Position numbers and translations under genes: made by a program
Notes under the pieces: model-generated
The model's database searches: none
What the model was told of the DNA's origin: nothing
What the model saw: the letters and a program-made list of their open reading frames with translations, nothing else
In this document: positions 35,692 to 43,418 of the stretch, in pieces
Layout of the letters: the number at the start of each line of letters is the position of its first letter
Numbering within the stretch: the stretch's first letter is position 1
Source of the DNA: Chryseobacterium sp. H1D6B
Lineage (GTDB): Bacteria > Bacteroidota > Bacteroidia > Flavobacteriales > Weeksellaceae
Length of the DNA: 64,000 nucleotides
Assembly: GCF_029892445.1 (NCBI RefSeq)
Contig: NZ_JARXVJ010000001.1
Location: 3,472,001 to 3,536,000, forward strand
Direction of reading: 5' to 3'

Positions 35692-36210
35692 ATGTATAAA
35701 TCAATACCCTTGAAAAAGACAGAACTGGAATTGGAATTCGAAACAAAGCTCAAAGAATATAAACTTTTGATCTATAAAGTCTGCAGGATGTATAAAGATA
35801 ACGATGATGATATCCAGGATTTATACCAGGAGATTATTATTCAGTTGTGGAAGTCCTTTCCAAAATTTAGAGGTGAATCAAAATTCAGCACCTGGCTTTA
35901 TAGGATCGCTCTTAATACTGCTTTAACGAGCTATTCTAAGCAGAAGCGCGCTATACAGACCAGTGATGTTGAACTGTACAATATACAAATGCCCTACGAG
36001 GAGGATATAGGGTTAAAAGAGGAACAGCATCAGCAGTTGCACACTGCTATACAGCAGCTGAACGATGTGGAAAAATCGATTGTGATCCTCTACTTAGAAA
36101 ATAAATCTTACGATGATATGGAAGAAATCTTAGGGATCAGCAATGCCACCTTAAGAGTGAAAATGAACAGAATTAAAGAAAAATTAAGAACCCTTACCAA
36201 TAATAAATAA
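35692..36210 (+). CDS. ECF-type RNA polymerase sigma factor
   Basis: Sigma factor of 172 residues. Region 2 is YKDNDDDIQDLYQEIIIQLW followed by KSFPKFRGESKFSTWLYRIA (the conserved region 2.2-2.4 core); region 4 is LNDVEKSIVILYLENKSYDD then MEEILGISNATLRVKMNRIK, a helix-turn-helix for -35 recognition. No region 1 or 3, so ECF subfamily. The stop is 1 bp before the start of the next gene, a membrane protein that is likely its partner. Target promoters unknown. Confidence 0.92.
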   Translation: MYKSIPLKKTELELEFETKLKEYKLLIYKVCRMYKDNDDDIQDLYQEIIIQLWKSFPKFRGESKFSTWLYRIALNTALTSYSKQKRAIQTSDVELYNIQMPYEEDIGLKEEQHQQLHTAIQQLNDVEKSIVILYLENKSYDDMEEILGISNATLRVKMNRIKEKLRTLTNNK

Positions 36211-36211
36211 T

Positions 36212-36817
36212 ATGGAATTAGATACATTAAAAAACAATTGGAATACAATTTCTGTAGATATAAACAGAGATGAATTCGATATTATTTCTGCAACAAAAAA
36301 AGAAATGACGTCTCCCTTAGCCAGACTAAAAAAAAGAGCAACAAAACAAACCAAAATTTTGCCGGTTCTTTTCGCTTTTTTAGTTGTAATCGCTGCTAAA
36401 GTTCCTAATGCTGCTGATAGTTTTTTGATTTGGACAGCTTTGGTTATCCTGCCCATAACAACAATTTATTACTATTTCAATTTAAAATTAATCAGTGAAT
36501 TAGAATTGTTTAAAGGCTCGGTAAAAAATGATATTCAAACCAAGATAAAAAGACTGATTAATAGTAATATGATCTATCTTATTTTCATCCGGGCAGTTTT
36601 TGCAGTGCTGATTATTTTATTTGAACTCTTTCTCCGTGATAATAGATCTAATTTAATTCCGGGACTTGAAACCATGAAAACAATTGTTTTTCCATTAAGG
36701 CTGGTTATCTATGCTGGAATCCTTATAATCCATTATTTAATAAGCAGCTATACATTTAACTTGTACTTTGGAAAGCACATAAAGCAGCTGAAAAGTATAC
36801 TGGCCGATATGCAGTAA
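36212..36817 (+). CDS. Membrane protein, probable anti-sigma partner
   Basis: Integral membrane protein of 201 residues. A cytoplasmic N-terminus (MELDTLKNNWNTISVDINRD; D/E-x-L-K-x-x-W-N is the usual opening of these Bacteroidota proteins) is followed by four likely transmembrane helices (about 48-66, 70-88, 112-134, 148-172). Tight coupling to the ECF sigma gene suggests it tethers the sigma factor at the membrane, although it lacks the zinc-coordinating H-x3-C-x2-C of ZAS anti-sigma factors. No family name recognised. A terminator follows at 36824. Confidence 0.75.
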   Translation: MELDTLKNNWNTISVDINRDEFDIISATKKEMTSPLARLKKRATKQTKILPVLFAFLVVIAAKVPNAADSFLIWTALVILPITTIYYYFNLKLISELELFKGSVKNDIQTKIKRLINSNMIYLIFIRAVFAVLIILFELFLRDNRSNLIPGLETMKTIVFPLRLVIYAGILIIHYLISSYTFNLYFGKHIKQLKSILADMQ

Positions 36818-36823
36818 TATATC

Positions 36824-36855
36824 ATCCCTCTGGAATAATTTCTGGAGGGATTTTT
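36824..36855 (+). terminator. Terminator of the sigma-factor operon
   Basis: ATCCCTC (36824-36830) and GAGGGAT (36845-36851), followed by TTTT. It also faces the end of the minus-strand AraC gene at 36882. Confidence 0.75.
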
Positions 36856-36881
36856 CAGCCGGATATGAAATTATTAATAGT

Positions 36882-37841
36882 TTAGCCCGCTGAATATTTC
36901 TTTGGTTTCATACCGATGTGCTGTTCAAAAACTCTTGAAAAATGGCTGAGATTTGTAAATCCTAATTGATATCCTGCTTCAGAAACAGTAAGTTTATTTT
37001 CTCTTAAAAGTCTCGCTGCTTCCTGTATCCGCATCGATTGGAAATATTCAAAAATACCCTTACCAAAAGTCTGTTTAAAAAGCTTCCGCATTTTAGGTCC
37101 GCTCATTCCTGCTTCCTGAGCCAGTGATGCAATATGGGGAGGCTGGTCTAAGTTCTTCTGCAATTGAACTTTGACAGCATAGATCGCTTTAATATCTTCA
37201 ATATGCATACTGCTTGTAGGGAGAGACTCACGCTGTGTAAGCAGGGCAAAAATATAGCAGAGTAATTCTTCACATTTCAATCTGGAGTAATGGCTTTCCA
37301 GACTTTCCGGGACAGGCTGGTTAAGAATTTCACTGGCAGTTTTAATAATTTCTGGTGAAATACCTGTCTCAAACACAAAATTATCCTTAGTTCCTAGAAT
37401 ACTTTCTACCACGGGATGGTTTATATTGCTGAAAAGCTGACGCAGATACTGTCTTGAAACTGCAATGGTCACGCTCCGGAATAATGTATTTGAAGGCATT
37501 GACATAATGGATGAAACGGCATGCATACAGATCAGTACACTCGCTTGTTCTGCTGACAGCTGCTCTTCCTGATGTACAGCGGATGGAAAAACACCGCTCA
37601 GCAAAAAAACAACATCTTCCTGCCCTTCAGCTAATTTATTGGTACGCTCAATGAAAATATCCTCTTTGAGATGATAATTTCTGATCATCATACGGAGATC
37701 ACGTCCCCAAGAAAAGCCGGTAATATAGCCGCTGCCTTTAGTTTCTGGAATATAAATAAACCTTCCCTGTATCGAAGCACCTATTGCTCTGGCAAATTCC
37801 TGCGTAATTCCAGATCCGTTGTCAGTGATTGATATTTTCAT
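36882..37841 (-). CDS. AraC-family transcriptional regulator
   Basis: Regulator of 319 residues. The C-terminal AraC/XylS DNA-binding domain (about 215-317) has both helix-turn-helices: PPHIASLAQEAGMSGPKMRK and AARLLRENKLTVSEAGYQLG, ending in FTNLSHFSRVFEQHIGMKPK. The N-terminal 200 residues form a sensing domain of the kind found in PchR-like regulators (GRFIYIPETKGSGYITGFSW). It is divergent from the TetX-like monooxygenase gene with a 96-bp shared promoter region and may control it. Confidence 0.9.
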   Translation of the reverse strand: MKISITDNGSGITQEFARAIGASIQGRFIYIPETKGSGYITGFSWGRDLRMMIRNYHLKEDIFIERTNKLAEGQEDVVFLLSGVFPSAVHQEEQLSAEQASVLICMHAVSSIMSMPSNTLFRSVTIAVSRQYLRQLFSNINHPVVESILGTKDNFVFETGISPEIIKTASEILNQPVPESLESHYSRLKCEELLCYIFALLTQRESLPTSSMHIEDIKAIYAVKVQLQKNLDQPPHIASLAQEAGMSGPKMRKLFKQTFGKGIFEYFQSMRIQEAARLLRENKLTVSEAGYQLGFTNLSHFSRVFEQHIGMKPKKYSAG

Positions 37842-37892
37842 TTGTGACTATTTTAATATCATTTACGGTTATTTTATCTATAAAAGTATAAA

Positions 37893-37900
37893 TAATTTTG
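37893..37900 (+). promoter_or_regulatory. -7 box of the TetX-like gene
   Basis: TAATTTTG matches TAnnTTTG and lies 37 bp before the ATG at 37938. A TTG at the exact -33 spacing is not present (TTA instead). It is close to the divergent AraC start, so the two promoters overlap. Confidence 0.5.
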
Positions 37901-37937
37901 TATTTGTAAATGAGAAATTTAATTAATACAAAAAATT

Positions 37938-39119
37938 ATGATAGTAGAAAATAAAAAAATAGCTGTGATTGGAGGCGGGCCCGGAGGATTAACTGTTGCA
38001 AGATTATTACAGAAGGAAGGAATAGAAGTAAAAGTATATGAACGGGATGCTGATCAGAATTCCAGACAGCAGGGATCTACACTGGACCTCCATTACGGGA
38101 CTGGTCTCAAGGCTTTGGAGACTGCCGGATTGATGGATGAATTTAAGAAATATTACAGGCCCGGAGCAAATAAAGCAGTAGTGGTAAGCAGTAATATGGA
38201 TATTTTATTTGATGAACATGAAGAAAAGTCTGAGGAGGGCTTTGGCGATGAATATTTCCGCCCCGAAATAGACCGCGCTCCTTTACGTAATCTCCTTATA
38301 GACTCATTGACAGAAGGAAGTATTGTTTGGGATTCCAAATTTTCTGAGATGAAGCCTTCAGGAACCGGCTGGGAGATCTTCTTTGAAAATGGAACAAGCG
38401 CTTATGCCGATCTGGTGGTAGGAGCAGACGGAGCTAATTCTAAATTAAGAAGGTATGTGACAGATATTCCAGCCGTATATTCAGGAGTAACCTCTATTGA
38501 AGGAAATATTTACAATGCGTCAGTCAATGCACCTAAGCTTTGGAAGCTGGTAAAAGGAGGAAGCCTGTTTGCTCTGGAAAATGGAAGGACGATCTGTTTT
38601 ATTACTAAAGGGGATGGTACGCTTACTTTTTTAATTGGATTAAAAAGACCGGAAAACTGGCTGGCAGATTCAGGAGTCAACTGGGGAGACCGGGTTTCTG
38701 TTACAGCATGGTTTAAAAAGGAATTTTCAGACTGGAGTAGAGACTGGGAGGAATTATTCTCTACTGATTCGATGGCTATAGTGCCCCGTCCGTGGTATCA
38801 TTTTCCGTCTGACCAGCATTGGGAAGCGTTGGCCAATCTTACGATAATCGGAGATGCCGCCCACCGGATACCTGCGTATGCCGGAGAAGGAGCGAATCAG
38901 GCATTGGCCGATGCCGTGGATTTGTACGAAGCTTTGTGCTATGAAGAGTATGAAAGTATTCAAGAGGCAATAGCTTCTTTTGAGCAGAAAATGTTTAAGC
39001 GTTCTGCTGTTTCAACAGAAGAAAGCCTGCGGAATACAGAAGGATTTCACACAGAAAATAATTTACAGTTTTTAATGAATCTTTTTGGAAGAGCTGAAAC
39101 CCCTCATATTCCAAAATAA
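37938..39119 (+). CDS. TetX-like FAD-dependent monooxygenase
   Basis: Flavoprotein hydroxylase of 393 residues, para-hydroxybenzoate hydroxylase fold. FAD binding: KIAVIGGGPGGLTVARLLQK (G-x-G-x-x-G) and VYERDAD; the second motif is DLVVGADGANSKLRRYVTD; the third is LTIIGDAAHRIPAYAGEGAN. The length and start (QGSTLDLHYGTGLKALETAG) are as in TetX. TetX residues that hold tetracycline are not conserved by my alignment: the Gln192 position appears as Tyr and the His234 position as Thr (GTLTFLIGL against GALHFGISF). A different substrate is therefore likely, such as a phenolic compound or another antibiotic. It is flanked by an AraC regulator. Confidence 0.88.
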   Translation: MIVENKKIAVIGGGPGGLTVARLLQKEGIEVKVYERDADQNSRQQGSTLDLHYGTGLKALETAGLMDEFKKYYRPGANKAVVVSSNMDILFDEHEEKSEEGFGDEYFRPEIDRAPLRNLLIDSLTEGSIVWDSKFSEMKPSGTGWEIFFENGTSAYADLVVGADGANSKLRRYVTDIPAVYSGVTSIEGNIYNASVNAPKLWKLVKGGSLFALENGRTICFITKGDGTLTFLIGLKRPENWLADSGVNWGDRVSVTAWFKKEFSDWSRDWEELFSTDSMAIVPRPWYHFPSDQHWEALANLTIIGDAAHRIPAYAGEGANQALADAVDLYEALCYEEYESIQEAIASFEQKMFKRSAVSTEESLRNTEGFHTENNLQFLMNLFGRAETPHIPK

Positions 39120-39178
39120 AGAGCCGGAACAAATTATAATAATCAATACGTTCTTTTTTATTTTAACAAGAAAAAAGA

Positions 39179-39212
39179 AAAACCTTCAGATCATAACTGG
39201 AGGTTTTATTTG
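39179..39212 (+). terminator. Terminator after the TetX-like gene
   Basis: AAAACCTTCAG (39179-39189) pairs with CTGGAGGTTTT (39197-39207), one G-T wobble, followed by ATTTGTTT. The rest of the gap to 39445 is AT-rich with no other feature that I can support. Confidence 0.7.
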
Positions 39213-39445
39213 TTTCCATAATATTATAAAGTATTATGTATTAAATAGAATTAAAGGATGGATTTCTTTCAGCGAATGTTAATTTTAGTTAATGTTTTGT
39301 ATGATTAATGACTCTAAAACAATTAATTTTCTAAAAAAACATATAATGTTGTTGAAGAAGTAATATTTATTAACATTAATCGTTATATTTATGCGAACTT
39401 TTTTAATTCCTAAACAAAAATGAATTAAAACATCATAACTTTTAA

Positions 39446-40507
39446 ATGACAAGTAAAATCATCGGCGTAGGTAACTACATCCCCTCAGAAACTATCACTA
39501 ATTTATTCTTTGACAAACATAATTTTATCAATAAAAGCGGGCAGTCATTAATAGAGAGTAATGAAATTATTGCCCGTAAACTAAAAGAGATTACAGGTAT
39601 TGAAGAAAGACGGTATGCCCATAATGAACAGGTAAATTCCGATCTAGGTTTACTTGCAGCACAGGCGGCTATAGAAGATTCAGGAATTGATCCCGAAACA
39701 TTAGACTATATCATATTTGCCCATAATTTTGGAGATGTCCGTTTTGGCACAATCCAGTCGGATGCAGTTCCCAGTCTTGCTTCAAGAGTAAAACACCTTT
39801 TAAAGATCAAAAATAATTTCTGTGTAGCATACGATGTATTATTTGGATGTCCCGGATGGATTGAAGGAGTTATACAGGCTAATGCTTTTATTAAAGCAGG
39901 TATTGCTAAAAGATGTTTAGTAATCGGGGCGGAAACACTTTCCCGCGTTGTAGATATTCATGACAGAGACAGTATGATCTATGCAGATGGAGCGGGAGCG
40001 GCTGTTCTTGAAATTAATAATGAGGATGACTCAGGTATTAAGTCCCACCTTTCTGCTTCCTATACACTAAACGAAAAAGATTATCTGTTTTTTGGTAAAT
40101 CATATAATAATGAGAGCTGTCCAAGTGTAAAATACATCAAGATGGAAGGCCGGAAAATATATGAATTTGCACTTCTAAATGTGCCGAACGCCATGAAGAA
40201 ATGTTTTGATGACAGTGGATATACCATCGATCAGCTTGACAAAATAATTATACATCAGGCCAATGAAAAAATGGATGAGGCTATTGTAAAGCGTTTTTAT
40301 CAGCTGTATGATACTCCAATGCCGGAAGATATAATGCCTATGGTAATCAGTAAACTAGGAAACAGCAGTGTGGCTACAATTCCATCTCTTCTTACCATGA
40401 TTTTAAAAGATGAATTAGCATCCCATAAAATTAAAAAAGGAGATATCGTCTTATTTGCTTCTGTAGGAGCAGGTATGAATATCAATGCATTTGTAAATAA
40501 GTTCTAA
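39446..40507 (+). CDS. 3-oxoacyl-ACP synthase III family enzyme (FabH-like)
   Basis: Thiolase-fold condensing enzyme of 353 residues. The catalytic triad Cys-His-Asn is intact: Cys135 in VLFGCPGWIEGV, His near residue 270 in IIHQANEKMDEA and Asn near 310 in SKLGNSSVATIPSLL. It starts MTSKIIGVGNYIPSETITNL, with the insertion after IPSE seen in Bacteroidota KAS III paralogues, longer than FabH. Such paralogues prime specialised lipids or polyketides as well as fatty acids. The next gene, a methyltransferase 33 bp downstream, may act on its product or be unrelated. Confidence 0.9.
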   Translation: MTSKIIGVGNYIPSETITNLFFDKHNFINKSGQSLIESNEIIARKLKEITGIEERRYAHNEQVNSDLGLLAAQAAIEDSGIDPETLDYIIFAHNFGDVRFGTIQSDAVPSLASRVKHLLKIKNNFCVAYDVLFGCPGWIEGVIQANAFIKAGIAKRCLVIGAETLSRVVDIHDRDSMIYADGAGAAVLEINNEDDSGIKSHLSASYTLNEKDYLFFGKSYNNESCPSVKYIKMEGRKIYEFALLNVPNAMKKCFDDSGYTIDQLDKIIIHQANEKMDEAIVKRFYQLYDTPMPEDIMPMVISKLGNSSVATIPSLLTMILKDELASHKIKKGDIVLFASVGAGMNINAFVNKF

Positions 40508-40540
40508 ATTAAAGAATACAATACATAAAATCATCCGTCT

Positions 40541-41308
40541 ATGCCTTGGAATCCAGATGTTTATAATGAATTTAAAAATATCCGTTATCAGCCTTTCTAT
40601 GACTTAGCAGCTCTTATTGAACCGGCAGAGTCGGCGAGAGCGGTTGATCTTGGATGCGGTACAGGGGAGCAGACTGCTATTTTAGCAGATCAATTTAAAG
40701 AAATACATTTTACAGGAATTGATTCTTCAGCAGAAATGCTTGATAAATCTAAATCCTTAGAAACTGATAATTTACAGTTTCGCCAGTCTACAACGGAAGA
40801 AATATTGGATTCAGGGGAAAAATGGGATCTGATCTTCAGTAATGCAGCTTTACAATGGTCAAATGATCATAAAGTATTATTCTCTAGATTAGCAGATCAT
40901 ATCAATCCAAAAGGACAGTTTGCAGTTCAGATGCCTGTACAGACAGAAAATCTGCTTAATAAACTTCTTTTAGATTTAGCCTCAGAAGAACCTTTTAAGT
41001 CAGATCTTAAAGGTTTTAAGAGAGAATCTCCCGTTCTAAGTATTGATGAATATGCACAGATCTTATTTGACGGCAGACTTAAGGATATTCAAATTATGCA
41101 GAAAGTATATCCTATCATTGCAGAAGACCATGATACGCTTTATAATTTCATTTCAGGTTCAGCTTTAATTCCTTATATGGAACGTTTAGAAGGCGGCCAG
41201 AAAGAATTATTTATCAAAACATACAAAGAAAGGATAGCGGAACATTTTCCTAAACTTCCCGCAATATATGCTTTTAAAAGAATTTTACTTTACGGAAGAA
41301 AAGCTTAA
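40541..41308 (+). CDS. SAM-dependent methyltransferase (trans-aconitate methyltransferase-like)
   Basis: Class I methyltransferase of 255 residues. Motif I is AVDLGCGTGEQTAILADQFK near residue 35; the acidic residue of motif II is in FTGIDSSAEMLDKSKSL; motif IV is WDLIFSNAALQWSNDHKVLF, with S-N-A-A-L-Q-W typical of the Tam-like group. An N-terminal WNPDVYNEFKNIRYQPFYDL matches trans-aconitate 2-methyltransferase. The true substrate is unproven. It shares an operon with the KAS III gene, ending at a clear terminator. Confidence 0.88.
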   Translation: MPWNPDVYNEFKNIRYQPFYDLAALIEPAESARAVDLGCGTGEQTAILADQFKEIHFTGIDSSAEMLDKSKSLETDNLQFRQSTTEEILDSGEKWDLIFSNAALQWSNDHKVLFSRLADHINPKGQFAVQMPVQTENLLNKLLLDLASEEPFKSDLKGFKRESPVLSIDEYAQILFDGRLKDIQIMQKVYPIIAEDHDTLYNFISGSALIPYMERLEGGQKELFIKTYKERIAEHFPKLPAIYAFKRILLYGRKA

Positions 41309-41317
41309 AAAATACAG

Positions 41318-41350
41318 AAAAGCCTTACTCAATTAAGTAAGGCTTTTTTT
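41318..41350 (+). terminator. Strong terminator
   Basis: AAAAGCCTTACT (41318-41329) and AGTAAGGCTTTT (41336-41347) with a 6-nt loop, then TTT. It ends the KAS III-methyltransferase operon and faces the small minus-strand gene at 41389. Confidence 0.9.
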
Positions 41351-41388
41351 ATTAAAAAAGATGTTTAAATAATATTTTGTGGTATAAG

Positions 41389-41520
41389 CTAAAGAACAGC
41401 ACCTTTACCTTCGTTTTCTTTATTTTGTTTCTTCACTGCTTTATCTGCTCTTTTTTCTTTTATTGTTTTTGCAGGTAATGTTTTATCAGATTTCTTCTTC
41501 CCGTCTTTTTCTTTTGCCAT
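41389..41520 (-). CDS. Very small Lys-rich protein
   Basis: A 43-residue open frame, MAKEKDGKKKSDKTLPAKTI then KEKRADKAVKKQNKEN and a short tail ending GAVL. It is almost entirely charged (Lys, Glu, Asp) with no Cys or hydrophobic core, likely disordered, and basic enough to bind nucleic acid. The compact codon pattern without stops and a well-placed start suggest a real gene; I know of similar short MAKEK-type proteins in flavobacteria. Function unknown. Confidence 0.5.
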   Translation of the reverse strand: MAKEKDGKKKSDKTLPAKTIKEKRADKAVKKQNKENEGKGAVL

Positions 41521-41729
41521 TATTTTTCTTTTTATAATAACAAAGTTCCCCCATAAAAAAATAGAAAGCTTGTAACCGTCTTTGTTTTTGCTGCATAATT
41601 CACAGATATTGATAAACTAAAAGATAATCAGGGATTTAAAATTGGAAAAAGATTAAAATGCATAACTTTGGGTAGAGTTTGCAGTTCCGCAATAGTATCA
41701 ATAAAATTGTGTTATCGTAAAAAGAACTA

Positions 41730-42290
41730 ATGAAGTTATACATAAAATATATGGTAAGTCTTCGATGTAAGATGGTGGTACATGAGGAGCTGAAAGAGCT
41801 GGGACTAAGACATGCTGTCGTAGATCTTGGAATAGTAGAACTTTTGGAAGATATTACAGAACAGCAGCGGGAAATTTTAAAAGAAAACTTACTCAAATCC
41901 GGGCTCGTACTGCTGGATGATAAGAAAAGTATTCTGATAGAAAAAATAAAAAATGTAATTACGGAAATGATCCATTACTCTGAGGAACTTCCAAAAGAAA
42001 ATTTTTCGGATTATATAAGCAGTAAATTAGGATACGATTATACTTACCTTGCCAATACATTCTCTGAAGTAAAGGGAATTACCATACAGCATTTCATTAT
42101 CGTGAATAAAATTGAGAAAGTAAAAGAACTGCTTTTATATGATGAACTCAATCTTACACAAATATCTTATAAATTGAATTACAGCAGTGTAGCTCATCTT
42201 TCCAATCAGTTCAAAAAGATAACAGGACTCTCGCCGTCTTTTTATAAGCAGCTGAAGCAGAAACGCAGAAATAATCTGGAAGACCTGTGA
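41730..42290 (+). CDS. AraC-family regulator with short HMA-like N-domain
   Basis: Regulator of 186 residues. The C-terminal AraC HTH (about 95-180) reads FSDYISSKLGYDYTYLANTF for the first helix-turn-helix and LNLTQISYKLNYSSVAHLSN for the second. The N-terminus MKLYIKYMVSLRCKMVVHEE then LKELGLRHAVVDLGIVEL has the beta-alpha-beta look of a heavy-metal-associated domain. One Cys remains where metal-binding HMA domains have C-x-x-C (here S-L-R-C), so metal binding is uncertain. Single gene. Targets unknown. Confidence 0.85.
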   Translation: MKLYIKYMVSLRCKMVVHEELKELGLRHAVVDLGIVELLEDITEQQREILKENLLKSGLVLLDDKKSILIEKIKNVITEMIHYSEELPKENFSDYISSKLGYDYTYLANTFSEVKGITIQHFIIVNKIEKVKELLLYDELNLTQISYKLNYSSVAHLSNQFKKITGLSPSFYKQLKQKRRNNLEDL

Positions 42291-42397
42291 TCATACGTGG
42301 GATATATATAACCTTTTCATAAGGATCTGCAGCATGACGTATGCTGAAGAAGCCATATTTGTAAAGTAATAATTCAATTACAGAAAATACTCCAATT

Positions 42398-42616
42398 ATG
42401 GATACAGATCACAACAAAGGAAATGATGGTTTTAAGATGCCGGAAGACTGGAAATTATTATCAAAACAATTGAAAGAAAAGTTTTCATTATTAACAGATT
42501 CAGACTTAAGGTTTGAAGTGGGTAAAGAAGGCGATCTGCTCAGCAGAATGGGTTACAAATTAAGTAAAAACCGTGAACAGGTGATGGATATTATCAAAAA
42601 AACAAATTTGTCATAA
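42398..42616 (+). CDS. CsbD-like small stress protein
   Basis: A 72-residue acidic/basic helical protein: DWKLLSKQLKEKFSLLTDSD followed by LRFEVGKEGDLLSRMGYKLS. The W-x-x-x-x-x-(Q/K)-x-K-x-x-x-x-x-L-T-D-x-D-L pattern with a following G-K-x-x-x-L-x-x-x-x-x-x-x-L is that of the CsbD (UPF0337) general-stress family. Function unknown beyond stress induction in other bacteria. A hairpin terminator lies at 42682. Confidence 0.72.
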   Translation: MDTDHNKGNDGFKMPEDWKLLSKQLKEKFSLLTDSDLRFEVGKEGDLLSRMGYKLSKNREQVMDIIKKTNLS

Positions 42617-42681
42617 ATCGTTTTTAAATAATATGATCGAGTAGAAGATAACATATTTTTTTAAGAGTTTAAAATTGAAAG

Positions 42682-42710
42682 GATAGAGACTTAGATGTTT
42701 CTATCTTTTT
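42682..42710 (+). terminator. Terminator after the CsbD-like gene
   Basis: GATAGAGAC (42682-42690) pairs with GTTTCTATC (42697-42705) through one wobble, followed by TTTTTTATT. Confidence 0.65.
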
Positions 42711-42724
42711 TATTAAGCCTGTCA

Positions 42725-42994
42725 TCATATCACGTCATAATTATCAACAGTCGTTACAAAATAATGTTCAATTGTTTCTTTAGCGGCAGTACAAAGTTCT
42801 AATAATGCTGAATGCGTTAGTTTTTCTGCTGGAATATCATCAGAAATATCAATTATATATTCTGTTACAATTTCAACATCCATAAGATCAGACTGCATAA
42901 GATCATTCAAAGAATTTAAATTAGACTGTTCACTGAATAAAGGCATTTTCCGGCTGATGGAATCTTTAAATTTATATAAATGGATCGTTTTCAT
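42725..42994 (-). CDS. Hypothetical protein, 89 residues
   Basis: Small soluble protein with the opening MKTIHLYKFKDSISRKMPLF and an acidic middle (DLMDVEIVTEYIIDISDDIP). No Cys, no signal peptide, no transmembrane helix; secondary structure looks mixed with a C-terminal helix (SALLELCTAAKETIEHYF). It is not a family I recognise. Its reading frame is free of odd codons and faces a terminator, so it is likely to be a gene. Confidence 0.55.
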   Translation of the reverse strand: MKTIHLYKFKDSISRKMPLFSEQSNLNSLNDLMQSDLMDVEIVTEYIIDISDDIPAEKLTHSALLELCTAAKETIEHYFVTTVDNYDVI

Positions 42995-43362
42995 TTTAGA
43001 TAATTTAGAATTTTTTGGATTCTTTGTTTGATAATTGATCTTCCGGTTATTGTAGGATTTATCTTACACTATACAAATTGGACAAGAATTTCATTCCTAT
43101 CCAATCATTTCATTCTTTGTGATATTTTAATAGTCTATAATCCTTGAGCTTTGTAACTACTTTTTTTGCTATATAAAGTATGTGTTTTAATCTTGTTAAA
43201 AAGAGAGCTCTCTTCTTACTTTGAAGTCCAGTGCTGCATAGAGTAATTCAGAATAGTTGCAGTACAAAGTTGGAATTAAAATAGAAGGGAGTATTGCAGA
43301 TTTATAAAATATATTTGCATAAATCACATGTTTTCTAATTTAAAATTGAACTATCAGACATT
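42995..43362. other. 368-bp AT-rich spacer
   Basis: Between the hypothetical gene and the oleate hydratase terminator. It carries the minus-strand promoter of the hypothetical gene and no other supported feature. Confidence 0.5.
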
Positions 43363-43400
43363 AAAAAGACTGCTTGTATCTACAAGCAGTCTTTTTTTTC
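43363..43400. terminator. Strong bidirectional terminator
   Basis: Perfect 16-bp arms AAAAAGACTGCTTGTA (43363-43378) and TACAAGCAGTCTTTTT (43381-43396), 2-nt loop. It ends the oleate hydratase gene on the minus strand. Confidence 0.9.
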
Positions 43401-43418
43401 AATTTTTTATTGAATCGA

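Noticed and set aside
39085-39282. 65-residue plus frame at the end of the TetX-like gene
   Set aside because: Overlaps the real gene and runs through its terminator.
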